A stretch of DNA of 64,000 nt, from positions 8,632,287-8,696,286 of the forward strand of contig WARS01000033.1 of the NCBI GenBank assembly GCA_008933995.1. The letters are read 5' to 3'. This document shows, one piece after another, positions 25,601-40,066 of the stretch. Under the pieces are notes generated by a model that saw only the letters and a program-made list of their open reading frames with translations, was not told the origin of the DNA and made no database searches. The number at the start of each line of letters is the position of its first letter. Position 1 is the stretch's first letter. Source of the DNA: Datnioides undecimradiatus. Taxonomy: Eukaryota; Chordata; Actinopteri; Lobotiformes; Datnioididae. Position numbers and translations under genes: made by a program.

Positions 25601-28222
25601 AGCTAACAATCGCAATTAGAGCCGCATCCTAAAATCTGTTCCCCGTTCACTGTTATTTACTGCTATTTGTCTTGCATTAGGCTATGCCAATCAGACATCA
25701 GCTGTTTGAGGGGAGGGGAGTGTGAGAGATTCAGGGTCTGAGGGGGTAATATCAGAGGTGGAAATTAATGTACACCTTAATCAGTAGTTGGTGGAGGTAG
25801 TAACAGCTTATTTTCTTACCTGGTGCTAAAGTAAAATTCCAAAGAAGCCCGATCACAGTGAACAGAGCAGCTGGTGTTATTGTGCATTTTGTCGGTGCTG
25901 GATTGTCTGGGACGTGTATTGATTTCCTCCAAGAGTTTCTTTTTATGATTGCTGGAACATGTACTTTGGATTTCTTTAAAAGCAATTTTCCACACCAAAA
26001 CACCATCCAAACAAACCGTTTGCATATATTAACAGTTAAATGTTGGATTTCATACATTTTTGCTCATATTGGATTTTTTTTTTTCTCTTAATGATCATGT
26101 TGCTTAAATGCAAACAGAGAGTAATATGAAGTTTGTGTCACTGTTTCCACTAGTTTTGTCCTTTCATTTAACCACAAGCACAAGGCTCCATCTCACACAA
26201 TAAGGCACACAAACCTGTCAAACTGTATTAACCATGAAATAGATAAGAGGAAGATGTAAATCTTTCTTCTGTTTCCTTTGTATCTTTACACTTATTGCAG
26301 CATCAAATTTCCATATCCTGCACATAATGTAATCATTTGCTGTTACTGATTTCAGTTGTCTGACTGATTTAGCCATTGACACGACATGAGCGTTATCTGT
26401 AAATACAATTTGATGTCAATTTAATGACACTCTCTTTTATCACAGTCTGTAAAACTTCACCACAGAACGTGTAAACAGACAGAACAGGATAAACAGGCTG
26501 CGAGTGTGAAGCGTATAATCCACATCCCTGATGATTAGAGGCAGGCTAATACAAGACCAAAAACAGGGGTTGACTCACTCCGCTCACTCTTATGCCTCAT
26601 ACCTCCACTGGAACTGACATTTAAAGATTAAAACATTTTTTTTTTCCTCCATGGCTTTCACCTCCTTCAGAGACAACATTGGCAAAATGACGTTGATGCC
26701 CAATTAGGAGAGTAACCAAATTCCAAACACTCAGAGCTCTAAGATGCTGTTTCTTCCATATCAAAGTAAGGCTGGTAATTGCTGTGTTTGCTTTTAAAAA
26801 CATTACACTTATGTCCAGTTCTGACAGCGATAGTCATCAAGATCAAGAGAGTCAGTGGCTAACTGCTCAATGAAATCTGCAGACTTTACAAACAGAACAA
26901 ATAAACTAAAATGCGATGAATAAACAGAGGTATCAATGCGCCAGTTTGTTTCTGTTATTAGATTATGGTCTTGCTATAGTGGATGCACGCTATAATCCTT
27001 CATACATGTTACCTCCAGTGTATACACATCTCTGTTTGTGAATCTGCAGCACTGTTAATGCTCCTCAACTGGAAAAATCTATAATGTTACAGGATATAAT
27101 ACACAATTTCCTGTTTACTAGCAGCCACTGGGAAGAACCACAAACATATTGTATTTATATTGTATCTTTATTGTTTCTCTCGCAGTCTTATCCACTCTAT
27201 TTGCTGGTCCTTGCTACAGCAATGACCCAATTTCCCCATATATATCAAGTTAACTTGCCCATGCCTGTGTAGCATAAATAGTTCAGTGTAGTTTGCAGCA
27301 TTGTACTGTCTTCCTTCGTCTCCCCCTCCCCCTTTGTTGTGTGCACTTCCTCCTGGTAGAGCCCAGTTAATTGCACATTCCTCATTACCATGTATTGGAA
27401 AAGAGCTCCCTCTGAGCAAGTCAGCTGCACAGTAGACAGTTTTTCAAAGCTTTCAGAAAAAAATTTTCTGCAGGAGAAAAAAAGGGAAGGTGGGGGTACG
27501 AGCTCCACGTGAACTTTGACCTCAAATTATGAATTTCACAAACTGCTTCATGGATTTGTAACTGTTGGGTACAAGAGCTTTGGGAGACAGTCTGTAGGAG
27601 GGAACGTTTCTCTCCGCTGCCCATTTTCTTGTTTCCACGGCAAACTGTGTGTGAGCAGTGTGGAGGGTTGTTGCGCTGAGTCTGAGTCCCAACGGTGGGA
27701 ATAGAGTGGATGTGACCCCAAAAGACTGAGCAGCATCTGTTAACCCCCTGATCATTGCTTCTATCTTGACGGCTAGGCTGGAGCAGCGTATGCCCAGTCA
27801 TGCGGGGCCATGCCAATAGATTCAGCAGACTATGGTAATGAGCCCGAAAGGATTCCCAAGCTCAGCGCTGTCACTTTGATGACTCCAAAATTAACACCGC
27901 CGGTAGAAATTCTCAACACCTGCTGTAATAACATCCAAAGATAGAAGGAATGTGTCAGTAATACAGGTACAAGAAAATGAATGTAACCCCTCTTGTCAAA
28001 TGTAATTAGAACCATAGTGGCACAGATATGGCGCAATAAATGTTTTGAAAGGCTGAAGCAAGAAATTATGGCTGCTACAGGATACTCTATTTTGCCCTGA
28101 TAACAGTATCCTGTGTGCGGAGGCGTATGTTCATATGGAGCGGTCTGTCTATAAGTATAATGGAGTTCTCAGCTAGAAGGGTTTGTATACTGCAAAACAT
28201 TCAACCATTCCTTTATACAGCA

Positions 28223-28322
28223 GCACACACACACACACACACACTACAGCCGTGCGAGATCTTATGTCGTGTAACACACGTAAAATTAGCATTTTCTCTT
28301 TCACACACACACACACACACAC
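28223..28322. repeat. pair of (CA)n microsatellites
   Basis: (CA)11 at about 28,223-28,244 and another of similar length at 28,301-28,322, separated by 56 bp of unique sequence. Confidence 0.9.
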
Positions 28323-28598
28323 AAACCTATCATGGACTGTGTGACATATTGTCCCATACTTTTACATCCACATCTCTGTTCACCGTCCCAGCTCACTGTG
28401 CACCCCTCCCTCTCCTTGACCTTCTCTTTTCATTAGTCAGAGTGCGTCTCATGCCCCTGAGCATGCTGATAGTGCACTGCTCCAAGGCTCCATTTATCAC
28501 AATGATAAAGCACTCTCAGACAACAGCCAAGTATCTCAAGGCTAGTGGCCACGCTACCTGACAAGTGACAACAAGTCACACAAACAGCCCCACCTCCA

Positions 28599-28621
28599 GT
28601 CCCCCCCCCCCCCCAAAAAAA
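28599..28621. repeat. poly(C)-poly(A) tract
   Basis: About 14 C followed by 7 A. Confidence 0.85.
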
Positions 28622-31600
28622 GCTCTCGTTGGGCATATACCATGCCTACTTGGTCACAGGTTGTTGCCTTATGTCACACGGGGTCCTAATGAGAAGTTAA
28701 ATGCGGACGAAGGCGGGTGACTGCACAAGACAACAGATCTGCCCCCGCCTACACACACGCACACTTTCGCTGCACGCACAGGCTGCTCACAGCACACAGA
28801 TGTCCATTGCACTGTGTGCCTGAGTTCAGCGACATCCTGCTAAACCATGCAGGCCCTGAGTAACAGAAATGCAAGTCTTGCCACTTTAACTTCGGCTTTC
28901 ATCTTTGCCTGCTGCTCACCTCACTTTCCTCAATTCAATGGCTGTTTTCCACTCTCAGCCATAAAGGCTGCTGTCTGCCTTGAGAGAGCAGGGGCTCCAG
29001 TCAGCAATCACTGTTCAACTCTCGCAGTCAAACTGACAACTGAGATGACAGGAAGTTATGTTATTCTCCTAAAAAGGTATTAGCAGTTGCTCTAATGGGA
29101 GGCAGTGGGCGATTGTGACAGTTGGGGTTTTTTTGTCTGACTACTGTCTTCCATTAAACTTCATTTGAATGTCGTTTTTATATTAAAACACGTGTTCAAT
29201 TAGAATTAAGAAAGTATATTGTTCACAGAGAGTCATTTTTAATGAAAAGGCACAAAAGGCAATTTTACTTTATTGCCACAGAGTTTGATTTCTTTTGTTC
29301 CTTCCAGCCTAAATGAGCTTCTTGCTCTGCCTTCCTCTGTCTTGCGCTTTCTCTCTTTTACACACACACACACATGCATACGAACACACGCACTCCATTC
29401 AAGTGACAATGTCAATATGCAAAGGAAATTTGTCTTGTTTTCTTTTCAGCCTATCAGCATTATTGTGCCGTACACTAATGCTTGTTGCTTCTTGTGTTTT
29501 AATCAACACATCATACTTTTCACATCTGTGCCACTAAAAATCAGCCTGACATTCTTATTACAATATTATTATGTTATTATGTTCATTTTTAGTGTGAAAG
29601 TCACAGACTGAAATGCAGTGTAAGCAGGGCATTTTGATTACGTGACATGTGTAAAAAGAAAATCCTTTCTCTACTCCAGCATATACAACCTATACATGGC
29701 ATTGTTTATATTGTCAAGTGAATGCCAAGTAAAACTAATGAAAGTTTGGCAAGAAAGAGCACACAGTGTTGCTCTGAGGACCTCTTCTGAAATCCTGTAA
29801 TAACAGCTATCCCCACTAAGTGCTGTGAAAGGCAATTGCTTGAGATATTAAGAGTTTTCAAAGCCTTGGTCTTCCACGTGTCTTGCCGCAGAGGCACAGC
29901 CGTGCACACCGCTGAAGGATGTGATCAGGGCTGCGCAGAGGTAATAGAGGACCTCTTTGAAGTGTTCCTGAAATACCAAATGTCAAGGAGGATGGACGGT
30001 CATTCTATTACACTTTTTTTTTCATCTTCACCCAGAGCTGCCAGGTTAACAAACCATTTTAAAAAGAACAGCTGTTTGAGTTGCAACTGTAGACATGTTA
30101 TTTTACGCATTATTTAAGGTTCTATCTTTCAAGCAAGACTAGATTTAAAAACAAGAGGCTATTTGTAAGGTTGATTGGCGCTTGACACTCCTGAAGCCTT
30201 TTTGTCTTGATGACTTCACCTCACCAAAGGACTGTTCAGATAATCAAAGAGCCTTGTACTGTACTGTGAAGTCCACTGTAGTCTGGTGTGTGACAATTCC
30301 ACACCTGCACTCTGAACTGCTTTTCAATCTCTTTGAGCCCCTCACTTCAGAATAGAAAGCTTCATTTCTGTGCTGTTGCCAAGTTTCTGCAAACACATGC
30401 CATATTACACATAAAAGGACACCAGAAAATCAATGTACTGTTAAAGTCCAAAATCAAATCATACCACAATCACAGATCTTCGCTAATAATAACTGCAGCT
30501 TCATGTTTTACCGTCCACAAGTTGTTATTTCGGTATTTTTATGTTTGAGTTCATGTTTGCCTCGCCCCCACCTCCACCGCACTTCCTTTATATACACGCA
30601 GGCGCTGCCTTGAGCCCTGCTCTGTCATCGCTTTTTCTCACAAGGTTGTTTCTATATTCCAGATCTTATCTCTCAATAGATGCTTAACTCTCACCTCTGT
30701 CAGTCCTGCTGCATGTGAACTGTCAGCTGAATCAAACACCATAAAACCTCTCAGGAGTTTCACACCAATATCTCAGGACTGGTGGCCACAGCAGTGTTTC
30801 CTTTTCATCATTTCAGCTTTAGCATCAGTATACATTTCCTGTTTTGTCATTGGTAGCTCTGTGCAGTTTACGATCTGAACTGTACAACAATTTTACCCTA
30901 AGCAGAAACCATCTCAGTCTGTATGGTTGGTTTTGTGCACCTGGCACTGCCAGCTGCTGCATTTATTTGTTTCATGCTTCACTATTTCCTTTAATGTTCC
31001 TGCACTGTGTGAGGAGTTGGATTTTTAATGGCCTCCTTGGGTGTAAGACTCAACAGAAGCATAATCTGGACCTGTTTTTATGTATTTTTGTGAGGGGTTT
31101 TTTCTTTTCTTATTTCATAACATATAGCACTGCTCAATTGGCCTCCAGGGCATTAGTGGCAGAAGCCAATGTAAGAGGGGGGTGGGGTTAAATGACAAAA
31201 ATGCATTCTCCTTTTTTCTTTGCCATCTCCCCTCTCCATCCCCTACTAACAGAGAAAGTTCATGGGCAGATGGGTTGACGAATATGTTAGTCTAGTCTGT
31301 TGGACTCATTGATCCCTTATCTGACTGAGGGTTGTGCTAGCTAGAATCTATGATCTCAAACACAGCTCTGAGACAGTGGCCTGACTGTGCTGTGTATCGA
31401 TAAATCCATGGTGGTGTCCGTGGTGCTGAAGCAGCACACACATTTGTAATTGTGCCTTTTTCTCTCAGCCTATCCTTCTTACAGTTTCACTATATACTAT
31501 AATATTATTATACTCGATAGAGCTGTGTTACCTTGATGATCAAAGTGACAAGTACAAACTTGTAGTCCTGGTGACAATATCACAGAGACACACTGCTGCC

Positions 31601-32309
31601 TTAGCTGTCAATACATACAGGCAGGTTGGTTGGTTGGTGGTGTGGGGGCAGGCGGGTTGCTCCCTTTGGGTAACACCTCCCCCACTGTTTCAAAACTACT
31701 GTGCTTCTTCTGAGTACTGTACTCGGGACAGTTACGGGATGGTGAGACTTCTCAACACGACTGAGTAAACATCATTACAGAAAACCTTTCTTCCAATTGC
31801 AGCACCCAGACTTAAAAGCTGCAGCAAAGTTTTGGCTGACGAAATATTGAGACAAAGAGTTTTCTCTAACCCGTTTAAAGTCTCTCTTTCGTCTGTCCCG
31901 CTGCATATGCCCTATTGTCTGCAATGTAATTCACATGAAACAGCTAAAATGAGCGTCACATGTCAATGCCAGGGATTAAATATTTAATGCACCATGCAAA
32001 GAGGAAAACATCACATTCTGTCTGATGTTTTTCATACACTCTGTTTGTGTTACACAAAATAAACCAAATAAACTGTTTTAGTGTCTGTTTTCATCTGTAT
32101 AAACAATATTAACAAGAACCTCAAAGGTAAAATACAGTACATGAGCCCACCACTGTGACTTGGAACCATGACATTTCCAGGGATTGATTTATTTTTAGTT
32201 CTGCTTTGTTGATTTCCTCAGAGGTCTGTGTGTCATTGCCGGATATATGACATTACACAGATCACTTGTAAGTGATTATTGTCTGGAAATGATAACAGCC
32301 CTCTGCAAT

Positions 32310-32430
32310 AGTCATAGGAGGCGCATTGGTCTAGGTTTGAACCCACACTCCTCCCACAACAGTCAGTATCTACATGCCCTTGAGCAAACAACTTCACACC
32401 CAGCCCCTCCAGCACAGCAGTGGAAAGCGT
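32310..32430 (+). repeat. fragment of a fish dispersed repeat (…GGTTTGAACCC…CCCTTGAGCAAA…)
   Basis: Contains a box-B-like GGTTTGAACCCACA, then ACAACAGTCAGTATCTACAT and GCCCTTGAGCAAACAACTT, then CAGCACAGCAGTGG. This order is familiar from a short fish repeat whose copies run from GTTTGAACCC to GCCCTTGAGCAAGGCACTT. It is degenerate. Confidence 0.5.
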
Positions 32431-32984
32431 GATTGTTGTAAGGAGCTCCCAGGTGTGATTGTGTATGAATCTTGATGCCCCCCCCCCCCGAAAAAAAGCA
32501 GGGCTCTGTAAATCTTCTCCAAGAAAAATAATATTAAAATGACTGTCAAAGAAAAACAGACTGCTATTCTGTTCTGAGTTATGCCTGTATCTGACTGATG
32601 CTGCCTTTTTGAGGTTGTGACCTGGTGAAGGTTGACTTTGACCTTGCTGAATGGCCTCAGCTGTTGAGCGATGATCTGCGCCGTTCAGCCATGGAGAGCT
32701 GCTTACGAGCAACTGCTCTACTCTCGACTGGCCTCAGTTCTGCTGGAAGGGTTGGATCTCTTGTAGCTCTGACCTCACTGGACTTTGGCAAGATTTGTTC
32801 GTGAAGAATTCATCAATATTTGCCTTCACCTGTTCTCAAATAAGTTAAAAAGAATGCTGAGATTGTTATTTCTCCAGTATTCACTCTTACTTTTCCATTG
32901 TGTCTAATAATTACCCAACATGAGTATATCAGGGCTGTTTGAGAGAGAGCAATTTGGGGTGTGCGTATTATCCTCAAAAACACT

Positions 32985-33055
32985 TAAACATGGGGTCAGA
33001 AGAAGTGATTAACAGTCAACCTGCTATACCACTGAGCTACGTACAGTGGTCCCAC
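32985..33055 (-). repeat. tRNA-like / tRNA-derived SINE fragment
   Basis: On the minus strand TAGCTCAGTGG (33,029-33,039) fits the pol III box A. It is followed by GTATAGCAGG and by CTGTTAATC (33,007-33,015), spaced like a tRNA D-arm and anticodon loop. No convincing box B or closing acceptor stem follows, so I call it a decayed SINE head and not a tRNA gene. Confidence 0.35.
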
Positions 33056-34573
33056 CATGGTTGACCCCTCCCCTTCCTAAATCCAATTCAAATGCTGTCT
33101 GACACAAATGATCCAAAGAGAGTGGGATTAAAGTATTATTTCAGTATAACCTCACAATGGTTTTGAGGGACCTAGTGAGAAGGATTTACTGTAAAGTGGG
33201 CTTTTGCTGAGAAATAAAATAGATTTAGCAATGGCATTGTTTGTGCTATCTGAAAGCATTCAGTCACAATGTCTTGGTGCGTCACAACTAGACAGGTGCC
33301 GCATGGGTAATGCTAACTGGATTATGTCACAATATTAGGTGAAATGCTTTGTTATGTTATACACTGCCACAGACCTCTGAGCTGTTGCTGATGAACTCTG
33401 CTGTACGTACAGCTCTGTTTGTGCTCCATGACAGTGTTTCTTTTTAACCATAAACCTCACTGACATAGCACACAGCCATGTTGCAACCTCTAAATAAGGA
33501 TGATCTAATTCACACGCATTTGTAGGCGCACTCATATGTTTATTGAAAGTGACAGGTAGCAGGGAGCTGCATGAAAACTGAATAAACATGTATCTGCAAT
33601 AAATACATAGATTAGCCTGAGGCCATTTAACATTTTCACGTATATCATGTGACAGCAAACACAATGTAATCACATAGTATAGTATGTGATAGAAATATAA
33701 CATAAGAACAATGGGTGTATCTGTTTATAGAGCAACCAAACAAAGTCACATAAGTATGAGTAAGGAGGCAATTTGAATCCAGGATAGCGAAGCTGGATTT
33801 GCCATTAACAATGAAAACTACTATGTATAAAGGTATTTACAGGGCACATAAGCATTGACAATTGCAGAAAAATACACATCAGTGTTTCAGGTACAAGCTA
33901 CATCTCTGCACTCACACAGCTTAGCAACTGCAAGAGGGTAGTGAAATCAACTTTTGCTGACCTAGACAACACTCCCATTGCTAGTCAATGCAGGAAGAAA
34001 ACTCTGAATGTGAAATCCTTTTTTTAGAAACCAAGAGTGTGCAGCAGCCATGTAATTTGTGCTGCTGCCTGTCTTGGACTGGACACCCTTACAAAAGAGA
34101 TTTTTTTAATCTCAATGAGACTTCCCTCCTGGTTAAAAGGGGGGGGGGCTGCATTAAATGTAATGGGGCTTACACGTATGTACAAGGTTAAAACTGTACT
34201 AAAAATATGGATTGAATACAAACAGGTGTTCTGAATCACAGAACATCCCACACAACTGGAATAAAAACCAATAGGGAAAAAAGTACAATAGACTGGGACA
34301 GTGGCATTTGGAGTCCAAGCCTCTATACCGGGTTGCTGTGCAAGGTGCAACCAGAAGCTGAGAGGTGAGTGGGATGCAGCAAAAGGCAGGTGGAATAAAG
34401 TGACCTGGGGGCTTGAGTAGAGGGGAGTGATAATAAGGAATCCATGTGACCGACTCAGAGTGATGGGCTTACCTGGCCATGAATATTTCAGACGGCAGTG
34501 AGGTGTGTTATTACAGCTCAGTGGGAGCACTCACAACATGGGGCAAGACATGTGCCATCACAAGATAGGACTG

Positions 34574-34578
34574 AGCAC

Positions 34579-34630
<52 letters not shown>
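34574..34630. repeat. long (CA)n microsatellite
   Basis: Nearly 57 bases of CA with one CG interruption near the left end; the longest dinucleotide run in the window. Confidence 0.95.
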
Positions 34631-34633
<3 letters not shown>

Positions 34634-37600
34634 GCGATTTTTTTCCATCATTCAGAGAAAACACATTTCAGATTGCTTATTCATGTTGAATAGCTGAATG
34701 ACAAAATGTTTTCATCAACAAACTAACAACAGCATCTTCCACTGACATGCTCCTTAAAATCGATATACCAACTAATCAATAAGCAGGGAAAGGTTTACAC
34801 ACTATCATAAGCCTGGCTCTGCGAGTGGAGAGAGTAAAATAAATCCATGTGCAGCATTTTACTTGAGTTGGAACAGTCCCTCATGCCAAGAAGACGATTA
34901 AATAAATATTCTGTTTACATGGACTGGCTGCCCAGGGGTCTGCAAACTAGTACAGCAAAGCAGCTTCACTCAGCCAGCTAACAACCCAGAGCCTCTGGCC
35001 ATTCTCATATATTCCCTCCATTATTTCACCAGCGTCTGCCTCTCAAGCCACCATCTCTTTTTACAAAACAGTGTCTGGAGATGACACTGTCATGGAGTAC
35101 TATGATGGGGAGGCATATGCCGATTTAGAGCGCTCTAGAAGCTGTTGAGAAATGCACTTTAAATAAAATCCAGGATAGTGGGAGTATTATTGTATATGTA
35201 GTAGGCTACAAATCAATGCCTACAGCATAAATACTGTATAGCACATAGACATGGATGGAGCTTCTGGGAACAACAGGAACAGCAATGCACGATTTATAGC
35301 ATTAAACCCTGGCCTTGGTTTTCTCAGTGCAAATCTGTGTCAGGGCTATAACCTTAGAAACAGCTGCTGTACTCAGTGGCCTGTGCGGACTCCTTTGACT
35401 GGGGTGGCCCAAAAGACCTATGCAAGGTTAGCATGGAATACATTTGCATTGACACACACATGCATACAAAAAGCTACAATCAAGAGAAAAGCACATTCAA
35501 AAATACTTTGTATCAAACACATGGTTTAAACTAAGGTCCCATCTGTCACTGGGCAGAAAACCAATCATAATTTATGGTATTTGTATTTGTGGCACTTGGG
35601 GTGGGCAGTGCCGTCGCTGGCCGTACATCTGGACCGGTGCCTGGCTTTACTATAGCTCAAAGCAGCAAACCAAAAAAATAGATGTTAAAATGCTATAGGA
35701 GTGAAAACATGAGCGAGCATACTTACAGTCAACCCAGTATTTCCTAATTCTGGTTTATGTGGCATTCAGTTGAAAACCACTTCTCTTTAGCTGTTACAAG
35801 ATATTAGACATTCAGAGACAGTTCCTCCTGATAGTAACTTCCAATACCTTCCAACATGGACACCTGAGACAACGGCAAAGCCCCGAGCAGGGAACAGCCA
35901 GTCTTATGCATTAAACATTATCCCTTAGTTATTCATCAGAAAGGACGCGCATTAACCTGTGTGCAACCTGAACACCATTAATATTCAGCAGATAGCTCTG
36001 TTTGAACAGGTCCAAAAATAAACCGGCTGACTTGTACATGTGTGTGACTGGTAATTAAGACGTGTGGTCCTGCAGCCACACATATGATCACAAAAGTATG
36101 ACAATGTATTTTATTCTTACCTTGAATTGCATGCGTCATTGTTTGAGACTTGTCACCAATGTCACTTTAACTTGTAATCAAACCGTCGTTCTTTACATAA
36201 AACCCACGGGATTCTGTTATACACCGAGTTTTATTCATCATAACGTACTTAAATTTATATGTTTAGTGGAACAAAAGAGTTGAGAGTGCTTATGTCTCAT
36301 TTATGTCTGCGAGCTATAAACATTTTTTCAAAGAAATGTTGAAATCTCTGGATTATTCATATTTTCAATGATTTACAATGGAGTGTAGTGCAAGCACATT
36401 TAATGATAAAGCTAAGAAAAATGAATAAAGTTATTTTACATGTAAATAGTCTGTAATAAAATTGGGGTTTTTGTCATTTTCCCTCAACCATTTATAACTG
36501 TGCCATGACTGATTATCTATTTCTATTGTGGGCTCCTGGCAGTTACTTTGTTAAATGGACACAATGATAAGGTACACTTATACTTTAGTTTGTGATGTTC
36601 CTAACAGTTTGGTAAAGCCGGTTTAATATATGTTAATTAAAGGATGCAACAATGAACCAAAAGAGCTCATATAATGGGAATATTTAATTTTGTATTGCAC
36701 ATGTGAATATGTTATATATTGTATATTATCATATAACTTATTTTATTTTAAAACAGTCTATGACACACAGCCTGCTTTTTTTGCAGTTGGGGGCTAACTG
36801 TCATTTGATGGCACATGGAGGGTATTTGCTGAGGGATAAAGAATAGAGAGAGTGATCCCAGACAGTTAGGAGAATTAAAATTTATAATCAGCTATCTTCC
36901 ACCTCTGGCCTAATGCCCCCATTTAACATTCCATACATTTCTTTGGTCAGCTCTGTTTGACAAGCACATGAAGCAATACTGGTGAGATGATAAATTGGCA
37001 GATAAAGTCAAGCCAATATCGGTGCTGCAGCTATTTATGTTCCCATAGATGTTACAGAAATATTTATGCGTCTCTGGAAAGTCCAAACTCAATATTTTAC
37101 CCAGCCAATTTAATTATTTACTGCATTTCAGGGAGAGCAAAATGATAGTGAGAATCCTGCCAGTGCAACAGAACTGGAAAAAGTTAATGAAGCTCACCTG
37201 TCTGGTAGGAATACAATTCTACGGCTGATTCAGTTAGCCTTTCAATAGTGCTGGCAGGCACAGAACTCATTGGTTTGAGACTGGGGAGAGATCCTCAGAG
37301 GAAGCTGCAGTCTTTGCTAGCATGAATAGCACCTGTAAAATAGCCAAGCAGGTGTACAATCAACCGGTGTGGAGTGCTCTCGCAGAGCAAATTTTTACAC
37401 CTGCCAGAATGTAATTTTGGAGGAGCAGCAGGATGCCTTCCACTTTATACACAAATCACACCGGCTTTGTGTGTTGGCAGGTGTGTGTGTGTGCATGAGT
37501 GACTGGTGGGTGTGTGTGAGACCTTTCATTCCCTTTTCTACAATGAACAAAGCAAACAACCTACTTATGCCAATTTAGCTTGAGACAGAGCAGAAGTGAA

Positions 37601-38259
37601 ATAAATAAACACATAAAAGTCTGATAAAATAGGCTTTTATTTTACTTTGATTTAGATAATGCCATTGATTCATCAGAGGTTGTGACAACATTACAGATAT
37701 CAGATGGCTTCAGCAAATGCTTCACTATTTAAGGGAATAAATGCACTGGATTTAATTTTACATGAGCATGTGCACTATTTTGGATTGGAGGAATGGGCTG
37801 CTAGGTGAGAGGCTCATCAACTTCAGCCTTTTTCAGCTTCTTTCCCTCAACTGTTCTCATCTGCATAACCCTGACAATGAACTTACACTGAGGGATTCAC
37901 TTGGCAGAGTTAAAAACAAAATGATTACCAACTCATGTTTTATATCAACCTTCTCTTTATTACCCAGAAAAGCAGACAGAGGTTGTCTCTCAGTTGCTTT
38001 CATTTGTTTAAATGGAGACCTTAGAGCACTGAGGGAGAGTGGAGGCCGCCAGAGGCACCACAGATAAAACAGCACTGCAAACTGAATGGTATGTGAACCA
38101 AAATGGAAAAATGGTTGGTCTCTCTACTGCTGGACCTTTACAATAATTGCACATACTGCCATTATTTACATACAAATGATTCACATTAACAAGAAACACA
38201 AATGTAGATAAGAAGTAAAGTAAAGGGGCACTTCAGCAGCCTGCTGTGATATTTTTATA

Positions 38260-38592
38260 GTCTACAGTGACGCTAGTGAGACTGTATTTAAGATAAATGC
38301 AAACACATCTCAGTTAGCATGTTAGCCTTTTAATATTGTCTCTAAACTTGAAGTACCGATAATGGGAATATCATTAGTTTTGCAGGAATTCGGTCAAAAG
38401 CAAAGATAACACTTTGACTTGATAATGACAAACATTTCATTATAGTTCACCCTGAGTGGGACGTGAATGTACCAACTTTTACAATCAAACCAACATTTCA
38501 GTCAAAACCACAAATATCAATTTGTTTGTGGCCCTAGTATAAAAGCCAGGGGATCATTAAAGTCATTGCAATGCTTTGTCTGGGAATCATGA

Positions 38593-38623
<31 letters not shown>

Positions 38624-38990
38624 GAGTAACAGTAAATAATACATAAAACATAAAATTAGATGTTGGAAAATTTCAAAGGATTTATGAAATGTCTGACCTG
38701 CTAGACGCACCAAGGGAAATGTCAGGTGATCATCAGTGTCTATTGGGGTTCACCCTCTGGGCATTGTGAATGCCTGTAAGACATTTCATTGCAATTCATC
38801 AAATACTTGTTGAGAGGTTGCAGTACAGTAAAGGCCAATAAAGCCCAGCTGCTGGTGGCACAAGAGGACAAGTAGTAGTCTGTTGGATTCATCTTCTGGG
38901 GACCATGAATGTCTGTACAAAATGACAACATGAACTGTGAACTGTCTTCACAGACTGTGCGATAATGATTTGTAGATAATGATGTCAATG
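38260..38990 (+). repeat. ~730-bp degenerate fish dispersed repeat with internally repeated units
   Basis: Contains several diverged copies of a unit of the type (C)TCTGGG(G/A)ACCATGAATGTCTGTA, at about 38,580, 38,750 and 38,895, interleaved with GCAATTCATCAAATACTTG-type sequence. It starts with GTTAGCATGTTAGC and CATTAGTTTTGCAGG blocks. I recognise the order as that of a very abundant fish repeat. A 23-bp A-tract (38,601-38,623) sits inside. It has no coding capacity. Confidence 0.65.
38601..38623. repeat. poly(A)23 tract
   Basis: Uninterrupted A run inside the 38.3-39.0 kb dispersed repeat. Confidence 0.9.
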
Positions 38991-40046
38991 TGTATATCCA
39001 TGTGTGACCCTTAGATTTTCAGGATGAGTGGATTTTCACTGTTAGGGCAAATCTGGTTTATTAGGTTTTAGTTGCCCCTAGGTTTAAAAATGACAGCGAA
39101 AATGTCAACTCCTGCATGCATCTTAAGTCAACCAAAAATCAGAGATATCAGATATTAATAGAGGACTTTATCCAATTAATTTATAGAAAAATTAACCGTA
39201 ATTTGTATCTAATGAAGCTGAAGGAATGAAAAAAGCTTGTATAGCCAGGCAGAAGATCCAGTTGTTGCTGTCATGTCAACAGCGTTGGTGCCTGTTGCTA
39301 CACAGAACAAACAAACCATGGAGGTGGAATTGTGGAAACCGCAAATGTCAGATGGCAACACTACCCTTTGTGCTTTGTCTTGACAACAGTAGTCAGTGGC
39401 TCACAGTAGTAGCAATAATGAATCAGAGTATTGGTTAATGACGAATGCACTGCAATTGTTAGCAGTTACATCTGCAGAATCTGAAATGCAACAAGGTCTC
39501 TCACTGTTGTTTAGAGAGCAGCTCCTCGGCATTAACAGCAGCCTGTGCTGGATGTCTGGGTCCTTCCCTACACTGTTGCCAAGGGAGCTGCAGTGGACAT
39601 ACATGAATAATCTGGAAGCGCTGTGACTTTATCCTCCAGCAGTGCCACCAGCTCTGGGCAGAGTTAGAGGTGAGGCTAATGCCAGTGAAATGTACTTGAG
39701 CAGTGGAGCAAAAGAAGCAGCAGCAGCTCCTCTATCATTAAATTAGAGGAAGCAGACTTCAGCTTTAACACCTTCATGTGCTGTTATAGTCGTACTTTTT
39801 AAAAAACATCGCTCAGCCAAAGTCATGCGATCAAAATAGATCCGATAAAAGTGATCGTCATGACTCAGAGTTCATCCAGATGTTGTATTTAAGCCTCCAA
39901 CAATTTTGTGCATTTGGCAAGCCAAGTCATTCTCTCTGTTTGCTGGCAGTAAAAGTGTAGGGATTCAGATGGTCACAAGCCAAGGATGAAATTGTAATGC
40001 TACCCCTACATGCTTTTTGATAAGTGGCTGAGATTTTTCGTTTGCA

Positions 40047-40066
40047 TTTTTTTTTTTTTTTTTTTT
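40047..40066. repeat. poly(T) tract
   Basis: About 19 consecutive T. Confidence 0.85.

Noticed and set aside
27421..27816. 131-codon minus-strand open frame with overlapping frames on both strands
   Set aside because: Several frames are open at once, as in GC-richer non-coding DNA, and none has a domain signature.
32233..32712. 159-codon minus-strand open frame
   Set aside because: It runs through a poly(C) tract and dispersed-repeat debris; nothing recognisable in the translation.
34024..34530. 168-codon minus-strand open frame
   Set aside because: No motif, no supporting splice or neighbour context; contains a C-tract and ordinary intergenic sequence.
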